Assembly: GCA_013816405.1 (NCBI GenBank)
Contig: JACDEL010000018.1
Span: forward strand, 1 to 41,362
Origin: Chloroflexota bacterium
GTDB taxonomy: Bacteria; Chloroflexota; Limnocylindria; QHBO01
Length of the DNA: 41,362 nucleotides
Direction: 5' to 3'
In this document: positions 1 to 9,140 of the stretch, piece after piece
Numbering within the stretch: position 1 is the first letter of the stretch
Layout of the letters: every line of letters begins with the position of its first letter
Program-made: the position numbers and the translations under genes
The notes under the pieces: model-generated
Told to the model about the DNA's origin: nothing
The model's input: the letters and a program-made list of their open reading frames with translations, nothing else
Database searches by the model: none

Positions 1-2
1 AT

Positions 3-1058
3 ATGGAGCTGGTTCAGTTCCATCCCACCGGCATGCTGCTGCCGGAGGAGGCCGCCGGCACGCTGGTGACCGAGGCCGTGCGCGGCGAAGGCGGGCGGCT
101 GTACAACGCCCAAGGCGAGCGCTTCATGCAGCGCTACGACCCCCAGCGCATGGAGCTGAGCAGCCGCGACCGCATCGCCCTGGCCAACTACACCGAGATC
201 AAGGACGGCAGGGGCGGCCCCAACGGCGGCGTCTTCCTCGACGTGACCCACCTCGGCAAGGACGTGATCCTGGAAAAGCTGCCGCGCATGTACCGCCAGT
301 TCGTGGAATATCAGATGCTCGACATTGCCAAACAGCCGATGGAGGTCGCGCCCACGGCGCACTACTCGATGGGCGGGATCGTGGTCGATCCGCCGACCCA
401 CGCCACCGAGGTTGGCGGCCTGTACGCCGCCGGCGAGTGCACGGCGGGACTGCACGGCGCCAACCGACTGGGTGGCAACTCGCTGGTTGAGACACTGGTG
501 TTCGGCCGTCGCGCCGGTGAGGCAGCGGCGCGATGGTCACGGGAGTGCGAATCGCAGCTGCGCTCCAAGTCAGTCATCGACGAGGCACACGACGACCTCG
601 ACAGCCTGATCCACCACGGCACCGAGCTCAGCCGGGCACTGCAGCGCGCAGTCCGCAACATCATGTGGGAGCACTGCGGAGTGGTGCGCGAAGGCAGCGC
701 CATGGGGCAGGCGCTCGGGATGCTGGACGAGGTCCGCTCGGTGCTGCCCAACGTCGACGTGCGCCACAGCGAAGAGGGATGGGGCGACCTGGCCCACGTC
801 CTCGACCTCCAGGCGATGCTGGGCACCGCCGAAGCCACACTGCGCGGGGCGATCGCTCGCCAAGAGACGCGGGGTGCCCACAACCGCTCGGACTTCCCAG
901 AGCTGGATCTGAAGATGGAAGTCAATTTCATCGTGGGGCGCAGCAGTCACACCCGGATGACGCTCGAACCCGCGCCCGTTGCGGCGGTCCCCGCGGAGCT
1001 CACAGCGTGGCTCGCGCGATCTGGGGATCCCGACCCCGAGGGAAAGCTTCTCGAATGA
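3..1058 (+). CDS. Succinate dehydrogenase/fumarate reductase-type flavoprotein subunit, 5'-truncated by window edge
   Basis: Protein has ELVQFHPTG, HGANRLGGNSL and AHYSMGGI motifs typical of SdhA/FrdA/NadB flavoproteins; reading frame is open to the window edge. Confidence 0.93.
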   Translation: MELVQFHPTGMLLPEEAAGTLVTEAVRGEGGRLYNAQGERFMQRYDPQRMELSSRDRIALANYTEIKDGRGGPNGGVFLDVTHLGKDVILEKLPRMYRQFVEYQMLDIAKQPMEVAPTAHYSMGGIVVDPPTHATEVGGLYAAGECTAGLHGANRLGGNSLVETLVFGRRAGEAAARWSRECESQLRSKSVIDEAHDDLDSLIHHGTELSRALQRAVRNIMWEHCGVVREGSAMGQALGMLDEVRSVLPNVDVRHSEEGWGDLAHVLDLQAMLGTAEATLRGAIARQETRGAHNRSDFPELDLKMEVNFIVGRSSHTRMTLEPAPVAAVPAELTAWLARSGDPDPEGKLLE

Positions 1059-1160
1059 CGCGCCCGGCCTGCTCCCAACTCCGTACCGAATCCAGTACGA
1101 CGTGCGGGTCGCGCCGGCCTCAGGGGGAAGCCGGTGAAGGTACCCGCCTCGGTGCCACGG

Positions 1161-2462
1161 TCAGGATGACGGGTCCGAGGGTGCCGTCGGCCCGGAGCCA
1201 TCCGCCTCGTCGATGATGACCTCAAGCCTGGACCAGGCGGCGCGGAGGGCCGTCTCCACCGCACGTGGCGTCGCGGCCCGGGCGAACAGGAAGCCGAGGT
1301 AGCGGTCGCCCTCGGGCAGCGGAACAAGCGCCTCCCCGCGCGGCACCGTGATCGACAGGCCGTCGATGTCGGGGACGGCTCGGGCGGCCGCCTGACCGCG
1401 GACCTCGCGCAGCCGCCCGGCGTGCCGGATCGGGAGCATGAGGACGCCCGAAGCGGACCGCTCGCGGGGGTGGGGCGGCAGCTCGAGCCCGGCGGCGTGG
1501 CGGAGGATAAGCTCCTCCAGGCTGACGCCGGCGCCGAATCGAAGGGTCCGCGCGCAGAGCCCGCCGATCGACCGAGCCGCGACCTCGAGGATCCATGCCC
1601 CCTCGCCGTTCAGGCGGACCTCGGCGTGGATCGGGCCTTCGCGCAGGCCGAGCGCCCGGGTGGCCCGGGCGACGGCCGCCTCGACCTCGCGTCGGCGGTT
1701 CGGAGCGAGCCGCGACGGTGTCACGAACAGGGTCTCCTCGAAGAACGGTCCGTCGAGTGGGTCGGGCTTGTCGAAGACCGCGAGGACCTCGAGCTCACCG
1801 GCGCGGAGCAAGCCTTCGACCGCCACCTCGACACCGGGAATGAAGTCCTCGACCAGGATCCCGCGGACGTCCCCCGCTTCAGCGGGCCTGGCGGCGGTGG
1901 CGGGAGTCGCGTCGCAACCGAGGATCCGGGCCACCCGCCCGAACGCGGCAACCAGCTCAGCCGGGTCGTTCGCCCGGATGACGCCCTGGCTGCCCGACCG
2001 GTCGAGTGGCTTCACCACGCACGGATAGCGGGTCGCGGCCGCGAGTGCCGCGAGGGCAGCCGGGCCGGACGTGGCCGGATACGTTGCGAAGCGTGGGTTC
2101 GGCAGGCCGGCGGCGGCGAACGCCGTGCGGGCTTGCGCCTTGTCACGACTCCGCTCGACCGCGGCTACCGAGTTGTGCGGCAGGCCAAGTCGTTCGGCTG
2201 CCGCGGCGGCGACGAGGGTCGACCCGTCGTCGACGCCGACGACGGCATCGAGGCGACGTTCGCAGGCGTAGCGCTCGATCGTCGCGGCGCCCCGCTCGGG
2301 ATCGTCGAGCTGGACGCGGATCGTCCCGGCACCGGCCACCGACTCGAGCACATTCCGTCGCTCCGCACCGACCACGACGTCCAGGCCGAGGCGATCTGCA
2401 GCGGCGAGAAAGTCGGCCGTGCGATAGGTCCGCGTCGGGAGCAGCAGGAGGATCCGGGTCAT
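1161..2462 (-). CDS. ATP-grasp domain protein (biotin carboxylase/CPSase-like ligase fold)
   Basis: Long ORF with 'YPCVVKPLDRSGSQGVIRAND', 'VEDFIPGVEVAVEGLL' and 'IHAEVRLNGEGAWILEVAARSIGG' ATP-grasp motifs; start placed at MTRILLLLP. Confidence 0.88.
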   Translation of the reverse strand: MTRILLLLPTRTYRTADFLAAADRLGLDVVVGAERRNVLESVAGAGTIRVQLDDPERGAATIERYACERRLDAVVGVDDGSTLVAAAAAERLGLPHNSVAAVERSRDKAQARTAFAAAGLPNPRFATYPATSGPAALAALAAATRYPCVVKPLDRSGSQGVIRANDPAELVAAFGRVARILGCDATPATAARPAEAGDVRGILVEDFIPGVEVAVEGLLRAGELEVLAVFDKPDPLDGPFFEETLFVTPSRLAPNRRREVEAAVARATRALGLREGPIHAEVRLNGEGAWILEVAARSIGGLCARTLRFGAGVSLEELILRHAAGLELPPHPRERSASGVLMLPIRHAGRLREVRGQAAARAVPDIDGLSITVPRGEALVPLPEGDRYLGFLFARAATPRAVETALRAAWSRLEVIIDEADGSGPTAPSDPSS

Positions 2463-2497
2463 GCTTGGATTCTGCGCCATTGGCGTACGATTCCCCG

Positions 2498-3085
2498 ATG
2501 GACGCCCCGCTCCTCCTCATCACGCCCGAGGCGCAGGCCAAGGTTGCGGCGGCCGCCAGGAGCGCCGGCCACCCCGACGCTCGGCTTCGCGTGGCGATCG
2601 CCGGTCGGCGCGGTGCGGGCTTCGCGTATGACCTCTCGCTCGTTGCGCCAGACCGGGTCAAACCGACGGACCTCATGGTCGAGACCCCACACGGCGTCGT
2701 GTATGTCGCGGCGGCCGATGCCGAGCGACTGCGCGGCGCCACCATCGGCCTGGACCCGAGCGTATCCGGCGGAGCGATCGCGATCGACAACCCGAATGTG
2801 GGCTGGAGCGATCCAGTCGCCCTGCGGGTCCAGGTCGTCCTCGACACGCAGGTCAATCCTGGCGTCGCCGCCCACGGTGGCTCCATTGACCTGCTCGAGG
2901 TCCGGGACGGGACGGCCTATATCTCGATGGGCGGCGGCTGTGTCGGCTGTGCCCAGGTGGACGTCACCCTCCGTCAGGGGGTCGAGGTCGCGATCAGGCG
3001 GTCCGTGCCAGAGATCGTCGCCATCGTCGACACGACCGATCACGCTTCGGGCACCAACCCGTACTACCAGTCCGCCAAGAAATAG
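2498..3085 (+). CDS. NfuA-like Fe-S cluster scaffold/carrier (A-type-like N-terminus plus NifU C-terminal domain)
   Basis: C-terminal GGGCVGCAQVDVTLRQGVE (CxxC NifU-type); N-terminal HesB/IscA-like region; ATG at 2498. Confidence 0.88.
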   Translation: MDAPLLLITPEAQAKVAAAARSAGHPDARLRVAIAGRRGAGFAYDLSLVAPDRVKPTDLMVETPHGVVYVAAADAERLRGATIGLDPSVSGGAIAIDNPNVGWSDPVALRVQVVLDTQVNPGVAAHGGSIDLLEVRDGTAYISMGGGCVGCAQVDVTLRQGVEVAIRRSVPEIVAIVDTTDHASGTNPYYQSAKK

Positions 3086-3172
3086 GAAAGAGGGCGCTGA
3101 CCCGACCATGCAGCGTGCCCAGGCTCGGGTTCGTTCCCCGTCTGACCCCTGGGCCGAGCTGCCAGATCCCGG

Positions 3173-3883
3173 TTAGGCAGCGATCCGGCCGACCACCGCG
3201 CCGCTGGCGGCGACCTCGACCAGAGTGGGCACGAGCGCGATGCCGTACTTGCGCGCCAGGTCGGGGCGCTCCCGCACGTCGATCCTCACGTAGCGGCGCC
3301 CTGCGGCGCGCAGCGCCGCCTCCACCTTGAGGCAGTCGGTGCACAGCGGATGGCTGAAGGCGACGATCAGGCCACCATCCACTTCGATCGGGCCGATGTC
3401 GCCGAGCTCGACGCGATCGAGGCGTCTCCCGGCGATCCCGCGCAGGCGCGCACCCAACCGATAGAGCTGGCAACCGGCGCACAAGCCGGTGCTGGCGGCC
3501 AGCAGCGCCAGCGCCGCGACCAGCCCTCCCAAGGTCACGCCAACCGGGCCCAACGACAGGCCATAGGCGACCGAGGCGGCGCTGAGGAACACGAAGCCGA
3601 CCTGGTTGGCGAAGCGCGGCGGCCGGGCGTCTTCGATCGGACCTTCACCCATGATCGGCTGCAGGAGCTCGAAGTAGACCAGGCACGGCATGCAGTAGCG
3701 CCGGCCGAAGCGCAGCCCGATCCCCAGCTGAGCGGCGAGGAGCGCGAGGATCGGCCACCAGCCGCTCAAGACGGCCGCCAGCGACAGGAGGCCGACGGTG
3801 GCCTGATTGAACCTGGGCGCACGAGCGTCGATGACGTCGAGGTCGCGATACGGGTCGGCCGTGCGAGAGACGGTGTGAGGCAT
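3173..3883 (-). CDS. DUF4395 membrane domain fused to a C-terminal thioredoxin-like domain (CTDC)
   Basis: 'PRFNQATVGLLSLAAVLSG...FGRRYCMPCLVYF' DUF4395-like region, then 'AFSHPLCTDCLKVEAAL...DLARKYGIALVPTLVEV' thioredoxin fold; ATG at 3883 preceded by AGGTGG. Confidence 0.85.
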   Translation of the reverse strand: MPHTVSRTADPYRDLDVIDARAPRFNQATVGLLSLAAVLSGWWPILALLAAQLGIGLRFGRRYCMPCLVYFELLQPIMGEGPIEDARPPRFANQVGFVFLSAASVAYGLSLGPVGVTLGGLVAALALLAASTGLCAGCQLYRLGARLRGIAGRRLDRVELGDIGPIEVDGGLIVAFSHPLCTDCLKVEAALRAAGRRYVRIDVRERPDLARKYGIALVPTLVEVAASGAVVGRIAA

Positions 3884-3997
3884 GGGATCCACCTGCCAAG
3901 GGAGCGCCGGCGGGCGCGTGGAACGGAGGAATGGGAAATGACGGAAGGAGACCGAGCAGGACGGAGGCCGGACTGGACGGAGGGAAGCCCCTTCCGT

Positions 3998-4060
3998 CTA
4001 GCGACAGATGCAGCAGCGTTTGCGGCGGTGCTCGAGCACGATTGCGCAGCAGCGTAGCAC
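3998..4060 (-). other. Possible 20-aa Cys-rich leader ORF (VLRCCAIVLEHRRKRCCICR*) upstream of the DUF4395-thioredoxin gene
   Basis: Manual minus-strand translation from GTG at 4060 to TAG at 3998; 5 Cys in 20 residues, followed at once by a hairpin-capable ACGGaAGGG-GCTT-CCCTCCGT. Confidence 0.3.
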
Positions 4061-4117
4061 GCCTGTCGCATCGTCACCGTCGCGGCACCCGGGAGCGCTC
4101 TTCTCGTCCGCCTCCAC

Positions 4118-4645
4118 CTACTTGCCGGCAGGTAGCAGCGGGACGAGCTCGTCGTCGATCACGGCAGCCGTGACGGCGCCGAATTGCTTGAAGCGGACAA
4201 TCCCTTCCGCGTCGATGAAGTAGCTCTCCGGCGGGCCGGTGACCCCAAAGTCAATGGCAAGCCGTCCGCCGTCGTCGACGAGGTTCCGCCAGCCCCCGTC
4301 GCCGTACCGCGCCAGAAAAGCCAGCGCGTTCGAGGCCTGGTCCTGATAGAGGACGCCCACGATCGCGACCCGTGGCCCGTACCGCCGCTGCGCCGCCAGC
4401 AGCACGGAATACTCGGCAACGCATTCCGGGCACCAAGATGCCCAGGAATTGATGATCGTCGGGCGTCCGCGGAGTTGCGCTGAGCTGACCTGCGACCCGT
4501 CGATAGCGACGAGTTCAAAGGCGGGCAGGGGCTTACCGATCAGCGGAGAGGGTAGGGCGCGCGGATCGTGTCCTAGGCCTTGGAACAGGACCCAGGTGAC
4601 GCCGAGCATAAACACAGCGGCTGTCACGATCTTGAGGAGGCGCAT
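4118..4645 (-). CDS. TlpA/CcmG(DsbE)-like thiol:disulfide oxidoreductase
   Basis: N-terminal hydrophobic anchor, 'INSWASWCPECVAEYSVL' with WCPEC active site, 'GVTGPPESYFIDAEGIV'. Confidence 0.9.
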   Translation of the reverse strand: MRLLKIVTAAVFMLGVTWVLFQGLGHDPRALPSPLIGKPLPAFELVAIDGSQVSSAQLRGRPTIINSWASWCPECVAEYSVLLAAQRRYGPRVAIVGVLYQDQASNALAFLARYGDGGWRNLVDDGGRLAIDFGVTGPPESYFIDAEGIVRFKQFGAVTAAVIDDELVPLLPAGK

Positions 4646-4708
4646 CGAGCTCCCCTCGTGAGCGGCGCACGACCGCGAAATGGCTACCGTACCGTCGTAG
4701 TTGGGAGG

Positions 4709-5932
4709 ATGAGGCGCAGCGGGACGGTGGAGGCCGGGATCGAGGAGCTTGTGCGCGATCGGCGAGCATGGATGACGCGACTGACGACCCGTATCGCCGA
4801 AGGGCCACGCGGTCCATGGCTCCGCGCGTTGGCCGCCGCCTTGACCCTGAGCGCCGGCCTTATCCACCTCGCGCAGATCTCGGTCCACCTCGCCGAGAGC
4901 TGGATGTTCGCCGTGTTCTTCGTCGGGGTCGGAATAATCCAGGTGGTCGCTGCCGGTTTGGTGCTGCTGCGACCCTGGCCGCGCATCTGGTTCGTGCTCG
5001 GGATCGTGGGGAGCGGGCTGACCATCGCGATCTGGGTCGTGTCACGCACGAGCGGGCTGCCGATCGGCCCGAATCCGGGCGCGGCGGAGGCGCTGGGTAC
5101 CGCGGACGCGGGATCCTCGCTGTTGGAGGCGCTCACCATCGCCTTGCTGGCGCTGTGGCTGATCCAGGATTCCGCGTGGATCCGGCGAGGTGCGCTCATG
5201 GCGGCGATGGCGTCGCTGGCTTTCGGCGGACTGTGGCTGCTTGCACGCGCCAGTGGGAGCTTCGACCCCGACCCACGCGCGACCACCTTCCTGCCCGAAC
5301 TGGCAGACCGCGTGGTAGCGCCGCTGGTCTCCGCCGTCGCCGTCAGCCTGGGACTGCTGGCTGGGCGAGAGCCGCTGCAACGGCACCGCTGGTGGCGATC
5401 CTCGCTGCGCAGCGCGGTTGTTCTCGTCTTTGGCGCCTCGCTGGGCCTGGCCCTGGTCACCCTGCCGGCACAGGCTGCGCAGAACGGCGACTGCCAATAC
5501 GCGCCCATCGCGGCGGAGGCTGGGTTTGGGCATGAGCACCTTCCCGCGCCGATTCCGATCAGCCGCGGGACGTCCCGATTCCTTCCCCTCCTGACGCTCG
5601 TCGCCTGTGGCCCGCGACCCGTCACCGTTGACGCAGCCGTCACCCTCAACAGCCGCAGCAGCGGCGCCACGGTCCTTGACTACTGGCTGCTGCCGGCCGG
5701 CCAGGCGATTCCGCAAGCTGGCATCAATCGCCAGCGGTCAGGGGCGGAGCGCATCGGGCCCGTCCAGCTCGACGCGGGAGAGCGACGCGAGCTTGTGGTC
5801 CGGGTGGTGGGCAACGGCGGAGCGTTCGCTCTGGATTCCATCCGCCTCTCATATCGCCAGGATGGCACGCACGGAACCTTTGGGTTCGCCACCTTCCTGC
5901 GCCTGTGCAGCCCCTCTAACTGCGCTCCGTAG
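4709..5932 (+). CDS. Hypothetical multi-pass membrane protein
   Basis: Long ORF with several hydrophobic helices and a polar C-terminal extracytoplasmic domain; start uncertain (4709, 4751 or 4772). Confidence 0.75.
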   Translation: MRRSGTVEAGIEELVRDRRAWMTRLTTRIAEGPRGPWLRALAAALTLSAGLIHLAQISVHLAESWMFAVFFVGVGIIQVVAAGLVLLRPWPRIWFVLGIVGSGLTIAIWVVSRTSGLPIGPNPGAAEALGTADAGSSLLEALTIALLALWLIQDSAWIRRGALMAAMASLAFGGLWLLARASGSFDPDPRATTFLPELADRVVAPLVSAVAVSLGLLAGREPLQRHRWWRSSLRSAVVLVFGASLGLALVTLPAQAAQNGDCQYAPIAAEAGFGHEHLPAPIPISRGTSRFLPLLTLVACGPRPVTVDAAVTLNSRSSGATVLDYWLLPAGQAIPQAGINRQRSGAERIGPVQLDAGERRELVVRVVGNGGAFALDSIRLSYRQDGTHGTFGFATFLRLCSPSNCAP

Positions 5933-6169
5933 TGGCCCCACCAAGTGCCGCCAGCACAAACGATAGGGAGTTCTCCAGAGCCTGCCTCGTGGCAACCCTC
6001 CTGAACAGCTCGACGAATTGATAGCTGCGGTTTCGATATGCATAGGTCGCCCGATTCGACCTTTAGTGGCGATTCTCGAGCGCCGGCAGCGGGTACACGG
6101 AGCGCCGAGCGGCGTGTCGTCAGGCACGACGGCAACCTTGTCGCGAGGTTGGGAGGTCATGATGGGGCC

Positions 6170-6664
6170 GTGAATCCGGGGAGGGTCCTGACGCCATCCG
6201 CCCGGGCGGTCCTGGCGGATGCCCGCCGCGCGATCCTGGCGACGGTGGCTCCGGACGGTCGACCTCGCCTGGTGCCCGTCTGCTTCGCGCTGGCCCCGGA
6301 CGACGATGCGCGCGGCCGACCGATCCTGTACACGCCGCTCGACGAGAAGCCCAAGCGGGTCGCCGACCCGCACCAGCTCGCCCGCGTCCGCGACCTTGTG
6401 GTGCGGCCGGACGTCACGCTGCTGGTAGACCGCTGGGACGAGGATTGGCAGCATCTTGCCTGGGTGCGCCTCGACGGCTCGGCCGCTCTGCTTGAACCGG
6501 ACGCCAATCAGCAACACGAGCACGCCGCTGCCGTCGCCGCCCTGCGCTCCAAGTACCCGCAGTACGCGCGCCAAGACCTCGAGGGGCGGCCCCTCATCCG
6601 GGTGGTTGTCGCGCGGGCACGCGCCTGGCAGGCGCACGAGGAGCGCCCCAGCAGCGTCGAGTAG
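6170..6664 (+). CDS. PPOX-class/pyridoxamine 5'-phosphate oxidase-fold, F420-dependent-like oxidoreductase
   Basis: 'RRAILATVAPDGRPRLVPVCFAL...LLVDRWDEDWQHLAWVRLDGSAALLE' typical of the PPOX-class F420-dependent family; GTG start with upstream GGAGGT. Confidence 0.85.
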   Translation: MNPGRVLTPSARAVLADARRAILATVAPDGRPRLVPVCFALAPDDDARGRPILYTPLDEKPKRVADPHQLARVRDLVVRPDVTLLVDRWDEDWQHLAWVRLDGSAALLEPDANQQHEHAAAVAALRSKYPQYARQDLEGRPLIRVVVARARAWQAHEERPSSVE

Positions 6665-6721
6665 AAGGTCGCGGAATGATCTGCCGGCTGCCGTGCCAGT
6701 GGTCACCGAACTCCGGACCCC

Positions 6722-6743
6722 GACACGATGGCAAGATCGTGTC
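6722..6743. repeat. Perfect inverted repeat GACACGAT-GGCAAG-ATCGTGTC
   Basis: 8-bp arms read directly from sequence; intergenic. Confidence 0.8.
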
Positions 6744-6906
6744 CGACACTTGTACTCCTCGAGGTTATTCCAAGGCCCCGTTCATAGCCGTGGCGGGGAT
6801 AAATCGGGCGCCCGCCGACATCCGACCCCAGGGAGCGAGTATGCTCCACGCACCCGTGACCTGAGTGGGGGGTGATCGCACCTGTGATCGATGCTCCGGG
6901 GCAGGC

Positions 6907-6957
6907 CGGCCCGAGGCCGAGAACCTCGTCCAGGACACGCTGTTGCGCGCCATGCGC
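6907..6957 (+). pseudogene. Remnant of ECF sigma factor region 2 (RPEAENLVQDTLLRAMR)
   Basis: Matches the conserved ECF sigma 'DAEDLVQDTLLRALR'-like motif; no sigma-4 region or flanking domain. Confidence 0.55.
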
Positions 6958-6984
6958 ATAGCGATCGAGAGTGAAGGAGACACG

Positions 6985-7806
6985 ATGACGGACATGGCGA
7001 CGTCACCTGATCTCGCCGCGATCAAGCAGCGCCAGCAGGCGACCTGGGCGAGCGGCGATTACCACATGATCGGAACCCAGATCCTGATCGTCTCGGAACT
7101 GCTCATCGAAGCGCTCGACCTGCGGTCCACCGAACGCGTTCTCGACGTCGCCACCGGCAGCGGCAACGCGGCCCTTGCCGCAGCTCGCCGCGGGTGTACC
7201 GTCGTCGGCCTCGACTATGTGCCAGCGCTCCTCGAGCGGGCCCGGCGGCGGGCCGAGGCCGAAGGCCTGGAAGCCGACTTCGTGGTCGGCGACGCCGAGG
7301 CGCTGCCGTTCGACGACGCCAGCTTCGATGTCGTCAGCTCGGTCTTCGGCGCGATGTTCGCGCCGAACCAGGAGCGGACGGCGAGCGAGCTCGCGCGCGT
7401 CTGCCGGCCGGGGGGCCGAATCGGCCTCGTCGCGCACACGCCCGAGGGCTTCACCGGCCAGCTCTTCAAGACGAATGCGAAGCATATCCCGCCGCCGGCC
7501 GGACTGCGCGCGCCCGTCCAGTGGGGCGAGGAGGAACGGCTGCGTGAGCTCTTCGGCGACGCGATCGCCGAGATTCGTGCCGAGAAGCGACCCTACGTCT
7601 TCCGCTACCGCTCGCCGGAGGTGTACCTCGAGTACTGGCGGCGCTACTACGGGCCGACGATGAAGGCCTTCGAAGCCGTCGGCGAGGCCGGGAGCGCGGC
7701 GCTCGCGGCCGACTTGCTCGACCTCATCGCCCGCTTCAACCGCGCCGACGACGGCAGCATGGTCGTCCCCACCGAGTACCTCGAGACGGTCATAGTCAGG
7801 CGGTAG
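6985..7806 (+). CDS. Class I SAM-dependent methyltransferase (UbiE/Methyltransf_11-like)
   Basis: 'ERVLDVATGSGNAALAAARRG...VVGDAEALPFDDASFDVVSSVFGAMFAPN'; ATG 6985 with upstream GAAGGAGA. Confidence 0.93.
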   Translation: MTDMATSPDLAAIKQRQQATWASGDYHMIGTQILIVSELLIEALDLRSTERVLDVATGSGNAALAAARRGCTVVGLDYVPALLERARRRAEAEGLEADFVVGDAEALPFDDASFDVVSSVFGAMFAPNQERTASELARVCRPGGRIGLVAHTPEGFTGQLFKTNAKHIPPPAGLRAPVQWGEEERLRELFGDAIAEIRAEKRPYVFRYRSPEVYLEYWRRYYGPTMKAFEAVGEAGSAALAADLLDLIARFNRADDGSMVVPTEYLETVIVRR

Positions 7807-8093
7807 GCGTTCGCTGCGCCGCAGGGAGCTTGAGCCACCTGCAGACCGGCACGATCAGGTCATCGTGTCGCGGCGGGCAAGACTGTGGCCGGTCTGGCGG
7901 CCGGCTCTTCGTTCGGCCGATCAAGCGACCACCGACGTCCGGCGGAGCAGCGGGCGCGAGAGCCGTGGGTTGAGCAGGTTCGTGGAGCCTTCCGAACGGG
8001 TGGTGTCCGACCCAAGGCCGCGTTGAGGCAGCGTTCGGGAGGTCGAGTAGCCCCGTGGATATGGGGTCCCCTTTCTGTCACGTGGCCGCGCCG

Positions 8094-8166
8094 GGCCGAG
8101 CCGACCGCACAACACCTCGCCGACCTGCGTGCGAGCCGACTACCCCGCGAAAACCTGTTGGATTAG
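8094..8166 (+). pseudogene. Fragment resembling the HTH recognition-helix region of the gene at 9452
   Basis: RAEPTAQHLADLRASRLPRENLLD* compared with RPSTAKRHLADLRARSGLTTEQLI; nucleotide identity is also visible (CACCTCGCCGACCT-CGTGCG). Confidence 0.4.
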
Positions 8167-8196
8167 AGGCGAGAGCGGTCATGAGATCGGCGTCGA

Positions 8197-8659
8197 GCCA
8201 CCGGCGCCGTCCTCATGGGCCGGCGGGCGTTCCAGATGGCCGACGATTTCGACTGGCACGTCGGGAACTACGAGTTCCAGGTGCCGATCTTCGTGCTGAC
8301 CCACGAACCACCTGCCGTGCCTCCGAAGCGGGATGAGCGCCTGACCTTCACATTTCGTGGCCGACGGTCTCGAGTCAGCGATCAGCCGGGCGACGGTCGC
8401 CGACGGCGACAGGGCCGTCACGGTGGTCGGCGGCGTCAACGTGATCCGGCAGCTCCTGCGTGCCGGTCTCGTCGACGAGCTCCGGATAGACATCGTGCCG
8501 GTCATGCTCGGCGGCGGGATGCGACAATTCGACGATGACGCTCTCAAGCCGGTCCGACTCGAGAAGGTCCGCGTGGACGAGATCGGAGCGAGAACCAGCC
8601 TCAGGTTCCCCGCGATCCAGAGTCAGTCGCCGGATCCGGTCTCGCGAGCCATCACGTGA
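8197..8659 (+). pseudogene. Dihydrofolate reductase/RibD C-terminal-fold family protein, 5'-truncated and frameshifted
   Basis: 'TGAVLMGRRAFQMADDFDWHVGNYEFQVPIFVLTHEPP...LTFTF' in one frame continues as 'VADGLESAISRATVADGDRAVTVVGGVNVIRQLLRAGLVDELRIDIVPVMLGGGMRQFD' in the next; one extra base near 8356. Confidence 0.85.
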
Positions 8660-8747
8660 GCTGAGCTTCAACCGGAGGCGCTCGACCCCGCACCTGGCGC
8701 GAGACGCGTGGCCGAGCAGGCGGGCGGCGACGCGCGGGCTTCGACCC

Positions 8748-9140
8748 CTACGCCTGCGCCGGCGTCAAGGCATCATGGTTGACGTAGCCCAGGATGCGCC
8801 ACGGTTGAGGTCCGACGAGCTGATACGAGGTCCGGAAGTCCCGGACCACCGCGCCATCCGCGGCACGGACATGCCAGTGGACAGTCGCGATCGCCGCGCC
8901 CTCACCCTGTTCCAGGACGTCGAGCTCGACGACGTCCGCCGCAGCGGCGCCGGCCGCCCGGTACGAGGCCATCAGGCCTGCGAGGTGGTCCACCAAGGCC
9001 TCCCGATCGCCGAGGTGGATCGGCGACCCCGATCTGACGGCGGTGAACGGCACTTCGCACATGTCGGCCACGGAGTCCGCGTCACCGGCCATGTAGCGCT
9101 CCGCGTAGCGCTCAAAGAAGGAGGACAGGTTACCGGTCAC
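8748..9140 (-). CDS. SnoaL/NTF2-like family protein
   Basis: 'FFERYAERYMAGDADSVADMCEVPFTAV...VHWHVRAADGAVVRDFRTSYQLV...WRILGYVNHD'; start uncertain. Confidence 0.75.
   Translation of the reverse strand: MTGNLSSFFERYAERYMAGDADSVADMCEVPFTAVRSGSPIHLGDREALVDHLAGLMASYRAAGAAAADVVELDVLEQGEGAAIATVHWHVRAADGAVVRDFRTSYQLVGPQPWRILGYVNHDALTPAQA

Noticed and set aside
1422-3176. 584-aa plus-strand ORF
   Set aside because: Antisense to the ATP-grasp gene and overlapping nfuA in another frame; low-complexity Arg/Pro/Gly composition typical of GC-rich shadow ORFs.
4859-4867. TTATCCACC resembling a DnaA box
   Set aside because: One mismatch, single copy, inside a coding region; expected by chance.
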